Assembly (NCBI GenBank): GCA_020064725.1 | Contig: JAGTWJ010000008.1 | Coordinates: 1,922,001-1,986,000 of the forward strand | Reading direction: 5' to 3' | DNA length: 64,000 nucleotides | Source of the DNA: Drechslerella dactyloides | Taxonomy: Eukaryota; Ascomycota; Orbiliomycetes; Orbiliales; Orbiliaceae | In this document: positions 34,556 through 46,444 of the stretch, one piece after another | Layout: every line of letters starts with the position of its first letter | How positions within the stretch are numbered: the stretch's first letter is position 1 | Translations under genes and position numbers: made by a program | Notes under the pieces: generated by a model | What the model was told of the DNA's origin: nothing | The model's input: only the letters and a program-made list of their open reading frames with translations | Database searches by the model: none

Positions 34556-35887
34556 ATGGTTGGCGGGTCCAAGAAAGTGGGATGGCTTGCCATCTATGCC
34601 GCCTTCATCCTCCTCACGGCTACTCTTTCTCATGGCAGAAGTCTCCCTCAACTTCACATCACGCCGCTCAAGGCTCGCCCTGCGAACGAAAGTTCAAAGC
34701 CCGATACAGTTGGCGGGATAACCAAGCTGATCAGCAATGGCATCTGGGCTTTTCCCGAAAACCCCGAGATCTTTAAAAATGGCACCTGGATGAGGGTAGG
34801 CCCTGATGTAGGCAACAAGCGCAAGCTCGCGCTGCCCGGTACGTATTACCACTGCCAGACTACATTTACACCCACATGATGCTCATATATACCGCATCTC
34901 CTACTTTCACAGTAACCTCGGGCGCCAACCCCTCTTACCGTGTCGAAGCCATCGGCCAATGGGGTGATAAATACGACGGTCATGGCTGGACCGAATTCCT
35001 GCACTGGCGGCTAACGCCCATCGTTAATGCCCCGACGGATTACCTCTCCTCCGAACAGGATCCCGAGAGCCTAGCCCGACAGTTCTATCTTGTCAACGAC
35101 TTTCAGACGACAGAGCTGGGTAAGATTGAGCAGTTCGAGCGGTTGGTGAAATGGGCGTTGAGCACGAGCGACACGGCGGACGGGAGCAGCCAGATGGCCA
35201 ACGCCCGCATCAAGGAGAACCTTCCATATCTGCGGTACGTATGCAATATGTTCAAGGCTGGAAGACGAGACTGTACTAATATCATACATGTAATGGATGT
35301 CAATCACAGACGGGTAACCGTTAGCCCGTCGACTTTGGGCCCCGACTGGGGCGCCCTCGAGTTCATCCCTGACTCCGTGCAGAACGTCAATCAATCTGAT
35401 ATCCAATTCGACGCCCCGGTTCAACGGAAGCCCGGATTCAGGATCAACCCTGGTATCGAGGATAGCGCCCTTTTCGATCCATATCTGGGCCTCACCACCA
35501 ACGACTTGACTCAGACGCCGGCGTACGCGCCAGAAGATAGAGTATTCGCGAACCGTATGTCCATTTGATCCTTCCGATACACATATACTATTGATCGAGC
35601 TGAAGGCTGACATGTTTACTTTATGATTAGTCTGCGTCATGCGGGACGGTTCCGAAAGTGAGGTCAGACAAGCGCTTGTCGACGGCAAATTGCGGCCTGG
35701 ACGCTACCGCGTCATGTTGTCAAAGGGCGCACCACTGCCTGAATTCTCACGGAATGAAGTCTCGATGAAGCTGGAGCTTTTTGGCCCGGCGGCCCGTGAG
35801 GTGACCCACTATATATACGAGCCCGACCGCTGGAAGATCTGCAGTCCGGCGACGTTGCAGGTTCAGATACGCCCGCTGTCGGAATAA
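34556..35887 (+). CDS. Secreted protein of unknown function
   Basis: Exons 34556-34838, 34913-35234, 35310-35554 and 35631-35887 give 1,107 nt (368 aa). The N-terminus has a hydrophobic segment (WLAIYAAFILLTATLSHG) that reads as a signal peptide or signal anchor. The remainder is hydrophilic and probably extracellular, with NES, NGT, NQS and NFT-like sequons (the first three clear). Recognisable blocks such as VEAIGQWGDKYDGHGW, GPDWGALEFIPD and HYIYEPDRW do not let me place it in a family. There are few cysteines. All introns are GT-AG with matching phases, and the reading frame is otherwise open, so I am confident it is a gene but not of its job. Confidence 0.8.
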
Positions 35888-38797
35888 ACTTCAAAATTGT
35901 CGTCGAGGATGTTGTCTGAAGTCTCGATGCGATTCTATTGTAATTAGTTTCTAGTGTAATTGTTATTCATGTACTGATACTCTGTACCTACAAAAGTTCA
36001 ATATATATTATACGCAGTCGTACTAAGTATAAAGCCGCTTCATTCGGAAGTCAATTGACATCAACGTTATAAGGAACCCCTGTGCAGAGTGCCGCGTTGC
36101 AGCTCTGTTGGAATATATATTATACGAGACCGAGCACATGCATAATATTGGGACTCTCGATCTCACCAACCGTTAACCACACTAGTACTGGCATATACGA
36201 CCGTCACAGCGCTTCGTCCCAGCCAGTTGATAATTTCATCGGACTGGCAATTAACGCACTGCACTGTTGGATGTTTCACCTTCCGTCGACGGACGAGATC
36301 ACGCGGGATGGTGATCCAACCGGGCTAAAATAGACGAGAGACAAGATATAACCATTCCGACTGGATGACTCGTGCAATAGGTATCAAGTAAGTGGGCATT
36401 CCGGTAAGTGATCGCACTCGTACGCTATTAGGATGGGAGGTGCGACGTCTATCGTTTTCAGGCGGCAGCTGATGCTCTCGATAGATCTACGGGATTCATG
36501 TATATCCCATCTACGGCGTCTCCTGTGGTGGAGATCGCCAGCTTCGAAGCCGAGCTTCGCTTCACTGCCTCGGATATAGTGGCTCGCCGCCGGTATCATA
36601 TCCGCAGGACAGCTGGGCGAGCTGCATCCCCGGTTAATTGATGGGCCGCTGCAGTTCCCAAGCTCCGCAAAGATGTACGGATATAATAATATATATAACG
36701 CCCCGCGGGCGGCGTTCGTAAATGGCAGTGCCGGGTTCGATGCATGCTCGCCTGCAAATGTCCTGCCGGCACGAGAATGCGCATGCAATGCTCCGCCAGC
36801 AGGCAGGCAGGCAGCCTCGAGCCTCTTCCCGAGCCGTACGAACGCCGTTTCAATGCAGACGCATCGCAACTGGCGTTATTATATTAGTTACCCTGCGATT
36901 CGATGCGCGATCCTCGAATTCTCGTTCCGATCCGTTACATATCGACTATTCCCAAAGGCCTCGCCGCGCCGATTGCCCAGCAACGAACGAACGTCAAACG
37001 GGCCCAATGCAATGCAATGCCGTTGCATCGCGTCCATGAGAATATGCACTCCAGAAAAGCAGCCCGGCGAGTGGCCTCCGAAAGTGGGGCGCCACCGGGC
37101 CACGACGTGTTTCAGGACCGTCCAACAATCAGCCCCTGGCGTTTGAGATTAACATCACCAGCCGGCCGGGCAGGGCGCGGACGGAGCCTTTTGCACACGA
37201 ACGGTCCCCAGGCGCTGTTCGTTCGCCTTCTCCTTCCCGTTTGCACCGCGGCCGCACATATCTGATAGCCAACCCTGGGAGATGGCCCTTAAGGCCTTTG
37301 CTCGCGAGCACCGCAGCGCCCAATTGCAATCCTCATATCGATGATCGCTGTCGCTTTCCGCAGCCGTCTTACATCATAGCTTCACGGATCGGACAGGTTC
37401 GTAATATTCGATCGGCCGGTGCGTCAGGGGGGAATTGGCGATGCGTCCATCCACTTCGTCTCCTGTGGCGAGTATAGTATCGTTCGCCAGGAGTCGACTG
37501 ACTGACGCTTGGTGTGTCGAGACAGGAACACCGGTGCAGCTGCATTCCTTTGTTCAATTGGCGCCTCCCCCGAAGGAGCTGCGCAGGCTACGCTACTGGT
37601 GCGCACGCACGATACGCAATCCAATTGCAATCCTTCCCGATAAATTGCTCGAGACAGCCTCGGGGTCGGAGTGGCGGGTAGCCTGACGCCCTAAATAGCC
37701 AGGAGAACCTCCAGCTCGCTCTCCATCCTGTCCCCTATCCGGCCGGCCTGCCTTCTGGAACCGCTGCACCCTTCCGCGCACTTTTATAATATAGTGGGAC
37801 TATAGCGTCTTGCAGGTGCAGAGCTACTACTGTAATTACTGGACTTCTCCCACGACAGAGTTTTTTTTATTTTTATTTTAAAGAAACGTCAACCCTAAAC
37901 CTGCAGCAGTCGAATCCGTCGACGCCTCCCGAGCGAAGCAGCGATCCACCAGTCCAGACATCCCACCCGGCCGCCGGCACGATCGAGAAAAAGTGCATGG
38001 CCGCAGCCTCCCACGCGCGAACCGAGCCCCTCGACCAGTTTCGACTGTGGAAACGGCGATTTTGCGTTGACGGCGCCGTTTTCGGGCAGCGCACGCGGGA
38101 AAATAGGAGACGCAGAAGCTGCTGCAGGAGCAAATAGATCACAGGGACGGACTGTGCAGCTGCGAGGGTGGCTTTGCACAGCTGGTCGACGCCGTGCGAC
38201 CTTGGGGCTTCTTTTCCTCGCTGGGGAGCACGATTGATATAAGGTGGCAGACTCGGGATCTCGCTGTCGGTAGGTGTTACGCCAACAGGAACCTCTGACT
38301 CGTAGCATTTTCACCGTTCTCACCCTTTCCTTCCTTCCTTCCTTCCTTTCCTTCTCTTTCTCTTCTCAGTCGTTCGTTCTGATTCTTTACTGTGGGGTGG
38401 TTTACGTTTACATTTACGCCCAGCTGTGGATTCTCGTCTCCTGAAATTAGAGTCCAGCTCTGAAAGTCTAACCTGCGCTTCCTATTGACCAGATTACGTC
38501 TCCTGCGGTCGGCAGTCGCTTCGAACCCACGTTTCAGACAGGCTGTAACGTATGTTGCAACTGTAAAAACGAGTTGGATAGCTGGCTATCCTCCTGAAGC
38601 TACATAATCGCCTCAATCCCCACACGCTCGACACGCAGCAAGCAGCAGGTGCCACGCACGGAATCCCCAGATCGAATCCCGTCCCGTTACCGCTCGAATT
38701 TCGGCCATTCTTCAGTCACGTAAAAGCGGCCTTCAAGCTGGATTTCTCGACGAATCGTCCCGGTAGCCCCTCGGGAGCCGCTGCTGGTCGCTGGAAA
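35888..38797. other. Intergenic, no supported gene
   Basis: The region is 2.9 kb. It contains GCAAT pentanucleotide repeats near 37008-37020, AT-rich patches at 36105-36125 and 36680-36700, a T-rich run at 37860-37880 and a TTCC microsatellite at about 38330-38360. The last lies about 440 bases upstream of the Och1-type gene and may be in its promoter. Overlapping open frames at 36384-36869 (minus) and 36673-37265 (plus) are opposite-strand composition effects without domains. Confidence 0.5.
38322..38367 (+). repeat. Pyrimidine-rich TTCC microsatellite
   Basis: CCTTTCC followed by several TTCC units and CTTTCTCTT sequence. CT-rich tracts of this type are common just upstream of fungal transcription starts, so it may belong to the Och1-type gene's promoter. 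Confidence 0.6.
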
Positions 38798-40154
38798 ATG
38801 CTGAGCTTTAAGCGCGCGCTGATACTGTCGGCGGTGGTGCTCACGATATTCTTCTTCACATCGAGCAGGAGGTCGGAAGGAACTTCGGAGATACCGACGA
38901 CGCATATAAGAGGTGGTGCACGGCCGAAGGTTGAGGAGGATGTGGTCCAGCCAGGTGTGTTCCGTTTCGCACGTTTCCCACGAGTTCCGGAATAACTCGC
39001 TCAACGAGCACGCATGCTAACCCTCGTGGCAGGCACGGACGCGAGCGCGAATAAATCCGAGGAGCCGACGGAGATGCTCGTCACGCAGGGCGTGACGACG
39101 ACGCCGCGGAAGAACCAGCCGCGACCATCCAGCATGAAGGACGAGCCGTTGCGGGAGCAGCTGGCCTTCCAGTTCCCCTACGACGTGTCCAACAAGTTCC
39201 CCGCGTTCATCTGGCAGACGTGGAAATACACCGTCGCCAACCCCCGCTTCCGGGAGTCGTACCGGCCGCTGGAGGCCAGCTGGACGTACCACCACCCGGA
39301 CTTTATCCACGAGGTCATCACGGACCAAGTTGCGCTGCACCTGATCAAGCACCTGTACGGCTCCGTCCCGCAGGTGCTCGAGGCCTTCATGGCGCTGCCC
39401 TCCGCGATTCTCAAGGCCGATTTCTTCCGCTACCTGATCCTGCTCGCGCGGGGCGGTATATACAGCGACATCGACACCGCCGCGCTCAAGCCCGCGACCA
39501 AGTGGATTCCGCCGACCTTCAAGATGAGCTCCATCGGGCTGGTGATCGGTATCGAAGCTGACCCGGACCGGCCGGATTGGGCGCAGTGGTACTCCCGTCG
39601 CATCCAATTCTGCCAGTGGACGATCCAGTCGAAGCCTGGGCACCCGGTGCTGCGCGAGATCGTGGCGCGGATCACGGAGAAGACGCTGGCGATGAAGCGC
39701 AAGGGCAAGCTGCGCGTGGACCGCAACGGCGTGATCGAGTTTACGGGCCCGGCGGCGTGGACGGACTCCGTGTTTGCGTACTTTAACGACGACACGTACT
39801 TCAAGACGGATAAGAACAATCTGGTCGACTGGCGCAACTTCACGGGGATGAACCAGCCGCGGAAGCTGGGCGACGTGGTCGTGCTTCCGATCACGAGCTT
39901 CAGTCCCGGCGTCGGGCAGTTCGGGGCCGGCGAGGACGACGACCCGCAGGCCTTCGTGAAGCACCTGTTTGAGGGTATGATCATAAGTTTCCTTTAAACC
40001 GTGACATATGGTAGATGCTAATTTTTGTGCAGGGACGTGGAAGCCGGAGACGGAGCGCCACATCGGCGAGAACGACGACGACAAGAAGGTGCGGCTGAAG
40101 GCGGAGGCGGAAGAGAAGCAGAGGCTCCGCCGGCTGGGGATCTACTCGACGTAG
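38798..40154 (+). CDS. OCH1: Alpha-1,6-mannosyltransferase, Och1 type (GT32)
   Basis: Type II Golgi membrane enzyme that starts the outer N-glycan mannan chain from GDP-mannose. Exons 38798-38954, 39033-39974 and 40033-40154 give 1,221 nt (406 aa). A short cytosolic tail (MLSFKR) precedes a membrane anchor at about 7-22 (ALILSAVVLTIFFFTS), then a stem. The GT32 core contains FPAFIWQTWKY, ILKADFFRYLILLARGGIYSDIDTAAL with the DxD metal site at about 198-200, and FTGPAAWTDSVF. The C-terminus is charged and helical (KKVRLKAEAEEKQRLRRLG). The family has paralogues (Och1 and Hoc1) that I cannot separate by eye, so the symbol denotes the family's founding member. Confidence 0.88.
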
Positions 40155-40928
40155 CGTGGAGGCCAGCCGCACGATTGACGATAGCTACGAATTTTCTTTG
40201 TTGAGGCCATTTTACCACCATCTATCTTGCCGGCGGACGGACAGCCGCGGGAGCTGCGATCCTCGCTCGCGGATACACTGAAAAAAGTCTTGAAGGAGTT
40301 TGGCATGCTGCATTTTTTTTTTTTTTATCTCTTACCTCTTTTCCTCTTCTTGTCCGTATTATTATCATTTATTCCCTTCCGTCCTTCTTTCTTTCTTCGT
40401 TTTTTCTCTTCATCACTTTCACTTTATACCCTTCTTTTTCTACTAGTATACTTTACCGCGATGCTTATTTGTGGCAGCGGTTTTTGCGCCGTCGTTTTGC
40501 ATATTACTGGCGTTTTGCGGTGGAAATATCCTTCCTTTCCTTACATTATCGCGCAGAGACACAAAAGAACTTGTACACCAATACAATAGAATCCGTACAA
40601 CTCCAGCAGTCGCTGGTTCCAAATCTGGCAATGTAGAACTGCAGCTGTGGTGCAAGTAAGTAGTAGGTGTGGGGCGTGAATGCGATCTTCCAGGCTAGCG
40701 GAGCCAAACGGCGGGACAAGCTGAGCACGTCATCGCCGCGGCGGCAGCATTTTCACCCATGCTGGCCGTCACCGCTGTTATATTACTAACGCTTGAGATT
40801 CAAGCTCCCGGGCTGACTGGCGGGAGGCATCTCCCTGCTGCTGCGGCCATGTGTCTTCCTCTCCTTCCTTCTCCAGTACACTTGTCGGCTTCGAGAATCG
40901 GTATCGCCGTTCGACAATCGATATTACC
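40155..40928. promoter_or_regulatory. Intergenic, with long pyrimidine tract
   Basis: Contains a T homopolymer of about 16 bases at 40311-40326, followed by about 120 bases of C/T-rich sequence (40327-40445). It separates the Och1-type gene from the acyltransferase gene, both on the plus strand. No gene is supported. Confidence 0.5.
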
Positions 40929-42720
40929 ATGAAGGCAGTTCAACGCATGCTGGCTGCCGGCCGGCGGCCCCCACGGCACGTAAACGTCTGCATCCGGACC
41001 AACCATGCGAGATGGCACTCCTCGACGGCCTCGAAAGGCGCTGCTGTCGCGGCGGCGGCGACGGAGACGGCGGGGAAGAACACGGCGGGGTCGAATGTTA
41101 ATCCGCAGATGGCGTTTCCCTGTCTTGATGCGCTGGAATCGCGGACGTCAACTCTACTAGACCGGACGAAGCGGCAGCACAGCGGCGGCAGCGGGCCTGA
41201 ACCAAGGTATCCCCCATCACCATCACCATCAATTCACAGGTTGAGATTGGATAGACAAGTGGCTAATCGAACGGATGGATGTGTAGTTATACCTCGGGCG
41301 GCCACCAGACCTTCACGTCGTCGACGCCGCTAACGCTGGACTGGGGCGGCACCCTCCCTTCCTACAACATCGCCTACGAAACCTGGGGCACGTTGAACGC
41401 GACGGCATCCAACGCCATCCTGCTGCACACCGGCCTCTCCGCTTCCTCCCACGCGCACTCCACCGTCAGCAACCCCGCGGCCGGCTGGTGGGAAAAGTTC
41501 ATCGGCGAAGGGCCGTCGTATGCACTCGACACGAGCCGCTTCTTCATCGTGTGCACGAACGTCATCGGCGGGTGTTACGGCAGCACGGGGCCCAGCAGCA
41601 TCGACCCCACCGTTACCGGTACGGAAGATGGTAATGGTAACGACAGGAGGTATGCGACGCGGTTCCCCATCGTCACGCTGGAGGATATGGTGCGCGCGCA
41701 GTTCGCGCTGCTGGACGGGCTGGGTGTAAAGAAGCTGTACGCCAGCGTCGGCAGCAGCATGGGCGGGATGCAGAGTCTCGCTGCCGGCGTGCTGTTTCCC
41801 GAGCGCGTCGGCCGGGTGGTCAGCATCAGTGGATGCGCGCGGAGCCACCCCTACAGCATCGCCATGCGCTTCGTTCAGCGACAAGGTACGTACATCCCCA
41901 TATACCCCCCTCACCCCATCCCCCCTCGTTCTCCTCGTTCCCCTCCCCATCTAATTACATATAGTAGCAAGCTGATAGAAGATGGATTGATGTGGGTGCA
42001 GTGCTAATGTCGGACCCAAACTGGCGCCGCGGAAACTACTACACAACAATCCCCCCACACATCGGCATGAAACTCGCCCGCGAAATCGCAACGGTAACCT
42101 ACCGCTCGGGTCCCGAATGGGAACTCCGCTTCTCCCGCCGCCGCGCCGACGCATCGCAACCACCGGCTCTCTGCCCCGATTTTCTGATAGAAACATACCT
42201 CGACCACGCCGGCGAAAAATGGTGTCTGGAATACGATGCCAACAGCCTGCTGTATATTTCTAAAGCGATGGATTTATTCGATTTAAGTCGCAGCGTGCAA
42301 GATGCCGCTGCCGCACGACGCGCTACAAAATCTACTAACAGTGACGCGCAGTGTACGCTTACGCTACCGGAACAAGACTACACTGAACAACCCGACACTG
42401 ACAGCGTAGAAAGTGGTAGTAGTGATAATGTGAAGGTGAACGACAGAGTACCCCCGCAAGACCTGGTCGACGGCCTGCGCAACCTCCGCGACACGCCAAC
42501 ACTAATCATCGGCGTGGCCTCGGACATCCTATTCCCAGCATGGCAGCAGCGGGAAATAGCGGACGCGCTGCGGTTGGCGGGCGCAAGGGAGGTAACGCAT
42601 GTGGAGCTCGGTGAGGACGTCAGTTTGTTCGGCCACGACACGTTCTTACTCGATACGGAGAACGTGGGCGGGCTCGTCGGGCGGTTTCTGCAGGACGATG
42701 GTGGAAGCGCCGCTGTGTAG
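40929..42720 (+). CDS. Mitochondrial serine O-acyltransferase, CysA type (MetX/homoserine-acetyltransferase fold)
   Basis: Activates serine by O-acylation for cysteine synthesis; fungal members of this branch are described as acetyl- or succinyltransferases. Exons 40929-41206, 41287-41885 and 42002-42720 give 1,596 nt (531 aa). Residues 1-45 are basic, with no acids before the Ala-rich run, and look like a mitochondrial presequence (MKAVQRMLAAGRRPPRHVN). The alpha/beta-hydrolase triad is visible: Ser near 250 in VGSSMGGMQ, Asp in GVASDILFP and His in LFGHDTFLLD. The blocks ILLHTGLSASSHAHS, GGCYGSTGPSSIDP and CPDFLIETYLDHAGEK belong to the CysA branch rather than the Met2 branch. About 50 residues of Ser/Asp/Thr-rich low-complexity sequence sit before the last strand (42310-42450). 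Acyl-donor specificity cannot be read from sequence. Confidence 0.85.
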
Positions 42721-43401
42721 TGCATGTGATATATGTATATTAGGACGTGTTTTTGTCGAGTTTGTATATTAGTAGTGTACGGCGGCCGTTTGACTGCGAA
42801 TAATATTTCCGTGCCTATGCACCGACGACTTGCATAGAAGCGCAGACATCTCACTATCAAGTTGAGAATCCGACAATCTCTAGAGAGCAAGACTGAGAAT
42901 GGAACCATAGATCTTGGTATTCAAGAAGAGTATCTTACATTCTATCACTGTCAACTGCGCTATCTATCTATCGACCACCGCTCGACGACTCGAAGCCGCT
43001 ATCGTACCCGTCTAGAGTATATATAACTGTCTAGTATAATATGGTATACTACCAATATAAATATGCCCGAATCCAACCGGTCCATCCAATTGCAATCTGC
43101 GCAGATAAGAAACACCCACCAGCATGCACGCGACAATTTGAGTCGAAAAAAAAAAAAAAAACGTAAAAAAGAAATGCCAAACAAAAGGACATATATGCAT
43201 CACAGCAATACCTAAAAAAAAAGTGCAATACCCGGCCAGTACACCGCCGCGGTCCAAAAATCGACCGAACGAATGATTAAAATAAGAGGCCCGAATGAAA
43301 AAGAGGATATATTAAACACACAGCAGAAGCAGACCGAGGATACGATACGAGACAGCCATCATCCATCACTATTCAAACACTCGCAGTCGACAAGGATTGG
43401 T
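42721..43401. other. Intergenic, convergent 3' ends
   Basis: The 3' flanks of the acyltransferase and subtilase genes. There is an A homopolymer at 43146-43160 and AT-rich sequence around it. No gene is seen. Confidence 0.5.
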
Positions 43402-45260
43402 CTACTCGACCATCTTGCGCGCCTTGTCAAAGATCGCCTTGACCTCCTGGTCGACAATCTCCTCGATGCGGTCCAGCAGGCCGTCGCCGAGGTCGACAAT
43501 CTTGCCGTTCTCGTAGCCGCCCTTGTGCTTGTTGTGGTCGCCAAAGATGTCCGTCAGGTTCGACGAGCCGCCGCCGTTGAACGCAAGCAACTAAACGCGC
43601 GTTAGCACACGAAAGTAATGCAAGAAATGGAATGGATTAACTCACGTTGACAGTATTCTTGGGTAGCGTGGTGAGCTTGTTGGGCGAGGCGATGCTGACC
43701 ATGGCCTTCTTCAGCTTCTCGGGCGTGAGCTCGTCCGCGGCGAAGGCCGAGTCCTTGGGCGGCTGCAGCGACACAAAGTACGCGAGCAGACCGGCAATGT
43801 GCGGCGACGCCATGGAGGTGCCCGAGATGGTGTTGACGGCGTATTTGGAGCCGATCCAGGTCGATTGGATGTTCAGACCGGGCGCGAAGATGTCAACGCA
43901 CTTGCCGTGGTTCGAAAAGTACGCGCGGTCGTCGCCGAGGGTCGACGCGCCAACGGTGACGGCGTCTTGAGCGGCGGCGGGCGAGTAGTTGCACGCGTCG
44001 GCGTTGTCGTTACCGGCAGCGACGGCAAAGTGGACGCCGTTCTTCACGGCGGCGTTGACGGCCAAGTCGAGGGTGGGGGACTTGCCACCGCCGAGCGACA
44101 TGTTGGCGACGGAGCCCTTGAAGCCCTTGGGCGGGTTCTTGGAGGTCTTGAGGTGGTCGGTGACGGCCCACTCGACGCCCTTGACGACGTCGGACATGGT
44201 GCCAGAGCCGTTGGACTTGAGCACCTTGACGGCGACAACGTTGGCCTTCTTGGCGACACCGTACTTCTTGCCGGCGATGGTGCCGGAGCAGTGGGTGCCG
44301 TGGCCGTTGCCGTCCTCGTCGACGTCACCGCCGGGGATGGTCTTGCCCCAACGGGCGCGGCCCTCAAAGTCGACGTGGTCGACGTTGGTGCCGGTGTCGA
44401 TGACGTAGGCGTTGACGCCCTCGCCGCCGCCCGCGGAGTAGAGGTACTTGTTGAAGGTGCCAAAGTTCAAGGGGTTGCGGTGGGAGATACGCGCGAGACC
44501 CCACGGGGCGCTCTTCTCGAGCGAGGGCTCGTCGTACGCGTAGACCTTTTGGTCCTTCTCGACGTACTCGACCTTTGCGCGCGCGGTGTCAGCTGGGGGA
44601 ACTTGGCTGTTTTAGGGGGTGGGCTAGCGGGAAAGGGCAAGCGGTGGCGAGACGGCGAAAGAGCAGCTAGTTTGCGATAGCGCGTGTTTCGACGTGTCTC
44701 GCCCGTGCCGGCGATTTGCGGGGAGGCCAAAAGGCCAGGGGATGCAAAAGAGTGGTATGGAGGAATCGAGGTGAGTGGAATAAGGAGTGAAATAAGGTGA
44801 AATGAGGTGAGTGGAATAGGTGGAAGGGGGCGCTTACATCGGGGTGAGAGCGGATCAGGTCGAGGGTGCCCTCGTCAAAGGAGCCGGCGTAGCCCCTGAA
44901 GGCGCTGGGGAGGTCGAAGGCGTGCTTGAAGCCGGAGAGGACATCCGCGACGCCGTCGGTGACGGTGTTGAGAAAGTTGGAGGAGGGCTTGCCGAGGGGG
45001 ATTTGGAGGCCGCGCTTCTTGAGGGCGGAGGAGTGGGTCTCCTGGATCCACTGGTGGTGGGCGTCGACGGTCTGGTCGGAGACGCCCTTCTTGAAGACGA
45101 TGATGTAGGAGTCCGGGATGGTGTGGTCCTCGGCGGCGAGCGAGCTCAGCAGGGGCGCCTTGGAGACGACGGTGGAGTCGATGATGGGGGAGGCGGCGAC
45201 GAGGAGGATGGGGGCAGAGGTGGAGGCCAGGACGGCCAGGAGGGACTGCGTCAGCTTCAT
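43402..45260 (-). CDS. Subtilisin-like serine protease, vacuolar cerevisin/Alp2 type (S8)
   Basis: Vacuolar or secretory-pathway endopeptidase made as a preproenzyme. Exons (minus) 45260-44838, 44572-43646 and 43590-43402 give 1,539 nt (512 aa). A signal peptide (MKLTQSLLAVLASTSAPILLVAAS) is followed by an I9 inhibitor propeptide (SYIIVFKKGVSDQTVDAHHQWI). The catalytic triad is Asp near 200 (VIDTGTNVDH), His near 232 (GHGTHCSG) and Ser near 395 (SGTSMASPHIAG), with oxyanion Asn in AAGNDNADAC. A C-terminal extension of about 70 residues after the catalytic domain (VNLLAFNGGGSSNLTDIFG onward) and the propeptide type point to the vacuolar PrB/Alp2 branch rather than the short secreted alkaline protease. 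Intron 1 is long for this window (265 nt) and carries a tandem repeat. Confidence 0.93.
44745..44835. repeat. Tandem GGTGAGTGGAATA-like repeat in subtilase intron 1
   Basis: Four to six degenerate units of GAGGTGAGTGGAATAAGG/GTGAAATAAGG type lie inside the first intron of the subtilase gene. They account for the unusual intron length. Confidence 0.65.
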
Positions 45261-46444
45261 GATGTCTTCTTTTCTTTCTTTCTTTCCTTCCTTCTACGGG
45301 TATCTCTGTCTCTCTGGGGCTGTCTGCGATGTTATGAAGTGGAGATGTGATCGGGGAGAGAGAGTGAGAGGGAGAGGGAGATGGAGATGGAGGTTGGGAG
45401 AGGAGAGGCGGGTATTTAAGGCGGAGGGCGAGGCTACGTAACGGCCTTAGTAACCAGCTGGCGGCGACGAGAGCAACCTTCTTCCCGAACGGGCGAGGCG
45501 TGACCGCAGCGCGAGCATGACACCCTGCAGAACACAATCACCAACCAATAGCGAAGGAATGACCGGTCTCTAGTACATACTATAGTCCGGCCGGCCGTTT
45601 GCCTATCGCCTGTATCTCTTGCATCCAGGGAGTAGTCCTGCATGTGAGCCGATACGAGCCAACTCCTGCAGCTCGCGATCTAGCTCCGAGCTAGGGCTGC
45701 GGTGTTCTTCTCGCTCGCCATCTGGCCGCTTTATTGCTCTCTCTCTCGCAGACAGCCGGTGCCTGGCGTCTGGCTTTTGGCTGGCTGGCGGGCTTGGCGG
45801 GAATCCCGGCTGGAGAGAGTGACTCCTCACACGACATCATCCACGCAGGGAAGCAAGTCTTCACGGCCTCCGCCTCGCCGGGTGAATGAATCCTCCTCGT
45901 CCATCCAGCTCAGCTGCATTCCTATCATCGAGTACGCGCAAGTCGTGTCCTCCGCTCAGCTGTGCACAAAATGCACTCGGGCCATGTAACTGCCTCCCCG
46001 ATAGCCCGCATTTGCCACACACAAAACAGCGTTAACAGGTGGCCACAGCCCAGATCTGATCAAAGCTGGACGTGTGAATTCATGCGAGGAGACACTGTGA
46101 AACGGGCGTGTAGGAGCTGGCTCGGTGCTATCTTTAAGCTTATCTCGCTGCTTCCGGCCGGCCTGCCCTTCACATGCCGCCGGTCGTCTGATCAACTCGA
46201 CGCCCAAAGGTGGTAAGACAGGAACTCGTCGGTCGACGTTACCGCTTAGAGATGTGCCGCGCCTCACTTGACCCCCAACCCGATCCACTCCCCACACTCC
46301 ACCACACTCCAGCTTACATGCATACAACATCGCGTTATCGATCACGGACGAAATGATGAAATCGTGCAGTATAGTATGAGAATAATGTGAATATGTACGA
46401 CGGTGTGTATAGAGTACAAGAGGTGATGGTGAGTGAGTGAGTAT
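45261..46444. promoter_or_regulatory. Subtilase promoter and MCC 3' flank
   Basis: Above the subtilase ATG there is TTTC/TTCC microsatellite sequence (45265-45295) and a GAGAGGGAGAGGGAGATGGAG purine tract (45354-45400), probably leader or core promoter. The remaining 1 kb has no supported gene. Confidence 0.5.

Noticed and set aside
36384..37265. Overlapping open frames on both strands in the 2.9-kb gap
   Set aside because: No domains or splice partners; both strands equally open, as expected by chance in GC-rich DNA.
39017..40084. Minus-strand open frame of 355 codons opposite the Och1-type gene
   Set aside because: Antisense to the catalytic exon, rich in Arg/Val/His from codon composition, with no motif.
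40590..40640. tRNA-like GGTTCCAAATC segment
   Set aside because: No matching acceptor, D or anticodon arms could be paired around it.
40929..42720. Naming the MetX-fold gene MET2
   Set aside because: Sequence blocks and mitochondrial presequence fit the CysA branch instead.
43799..44680. Plus-strand open frame of 293 codons opposite the subtilase
   Set aside because: Gly/Val/Asp-rich shadow of the subtilase coding strand.
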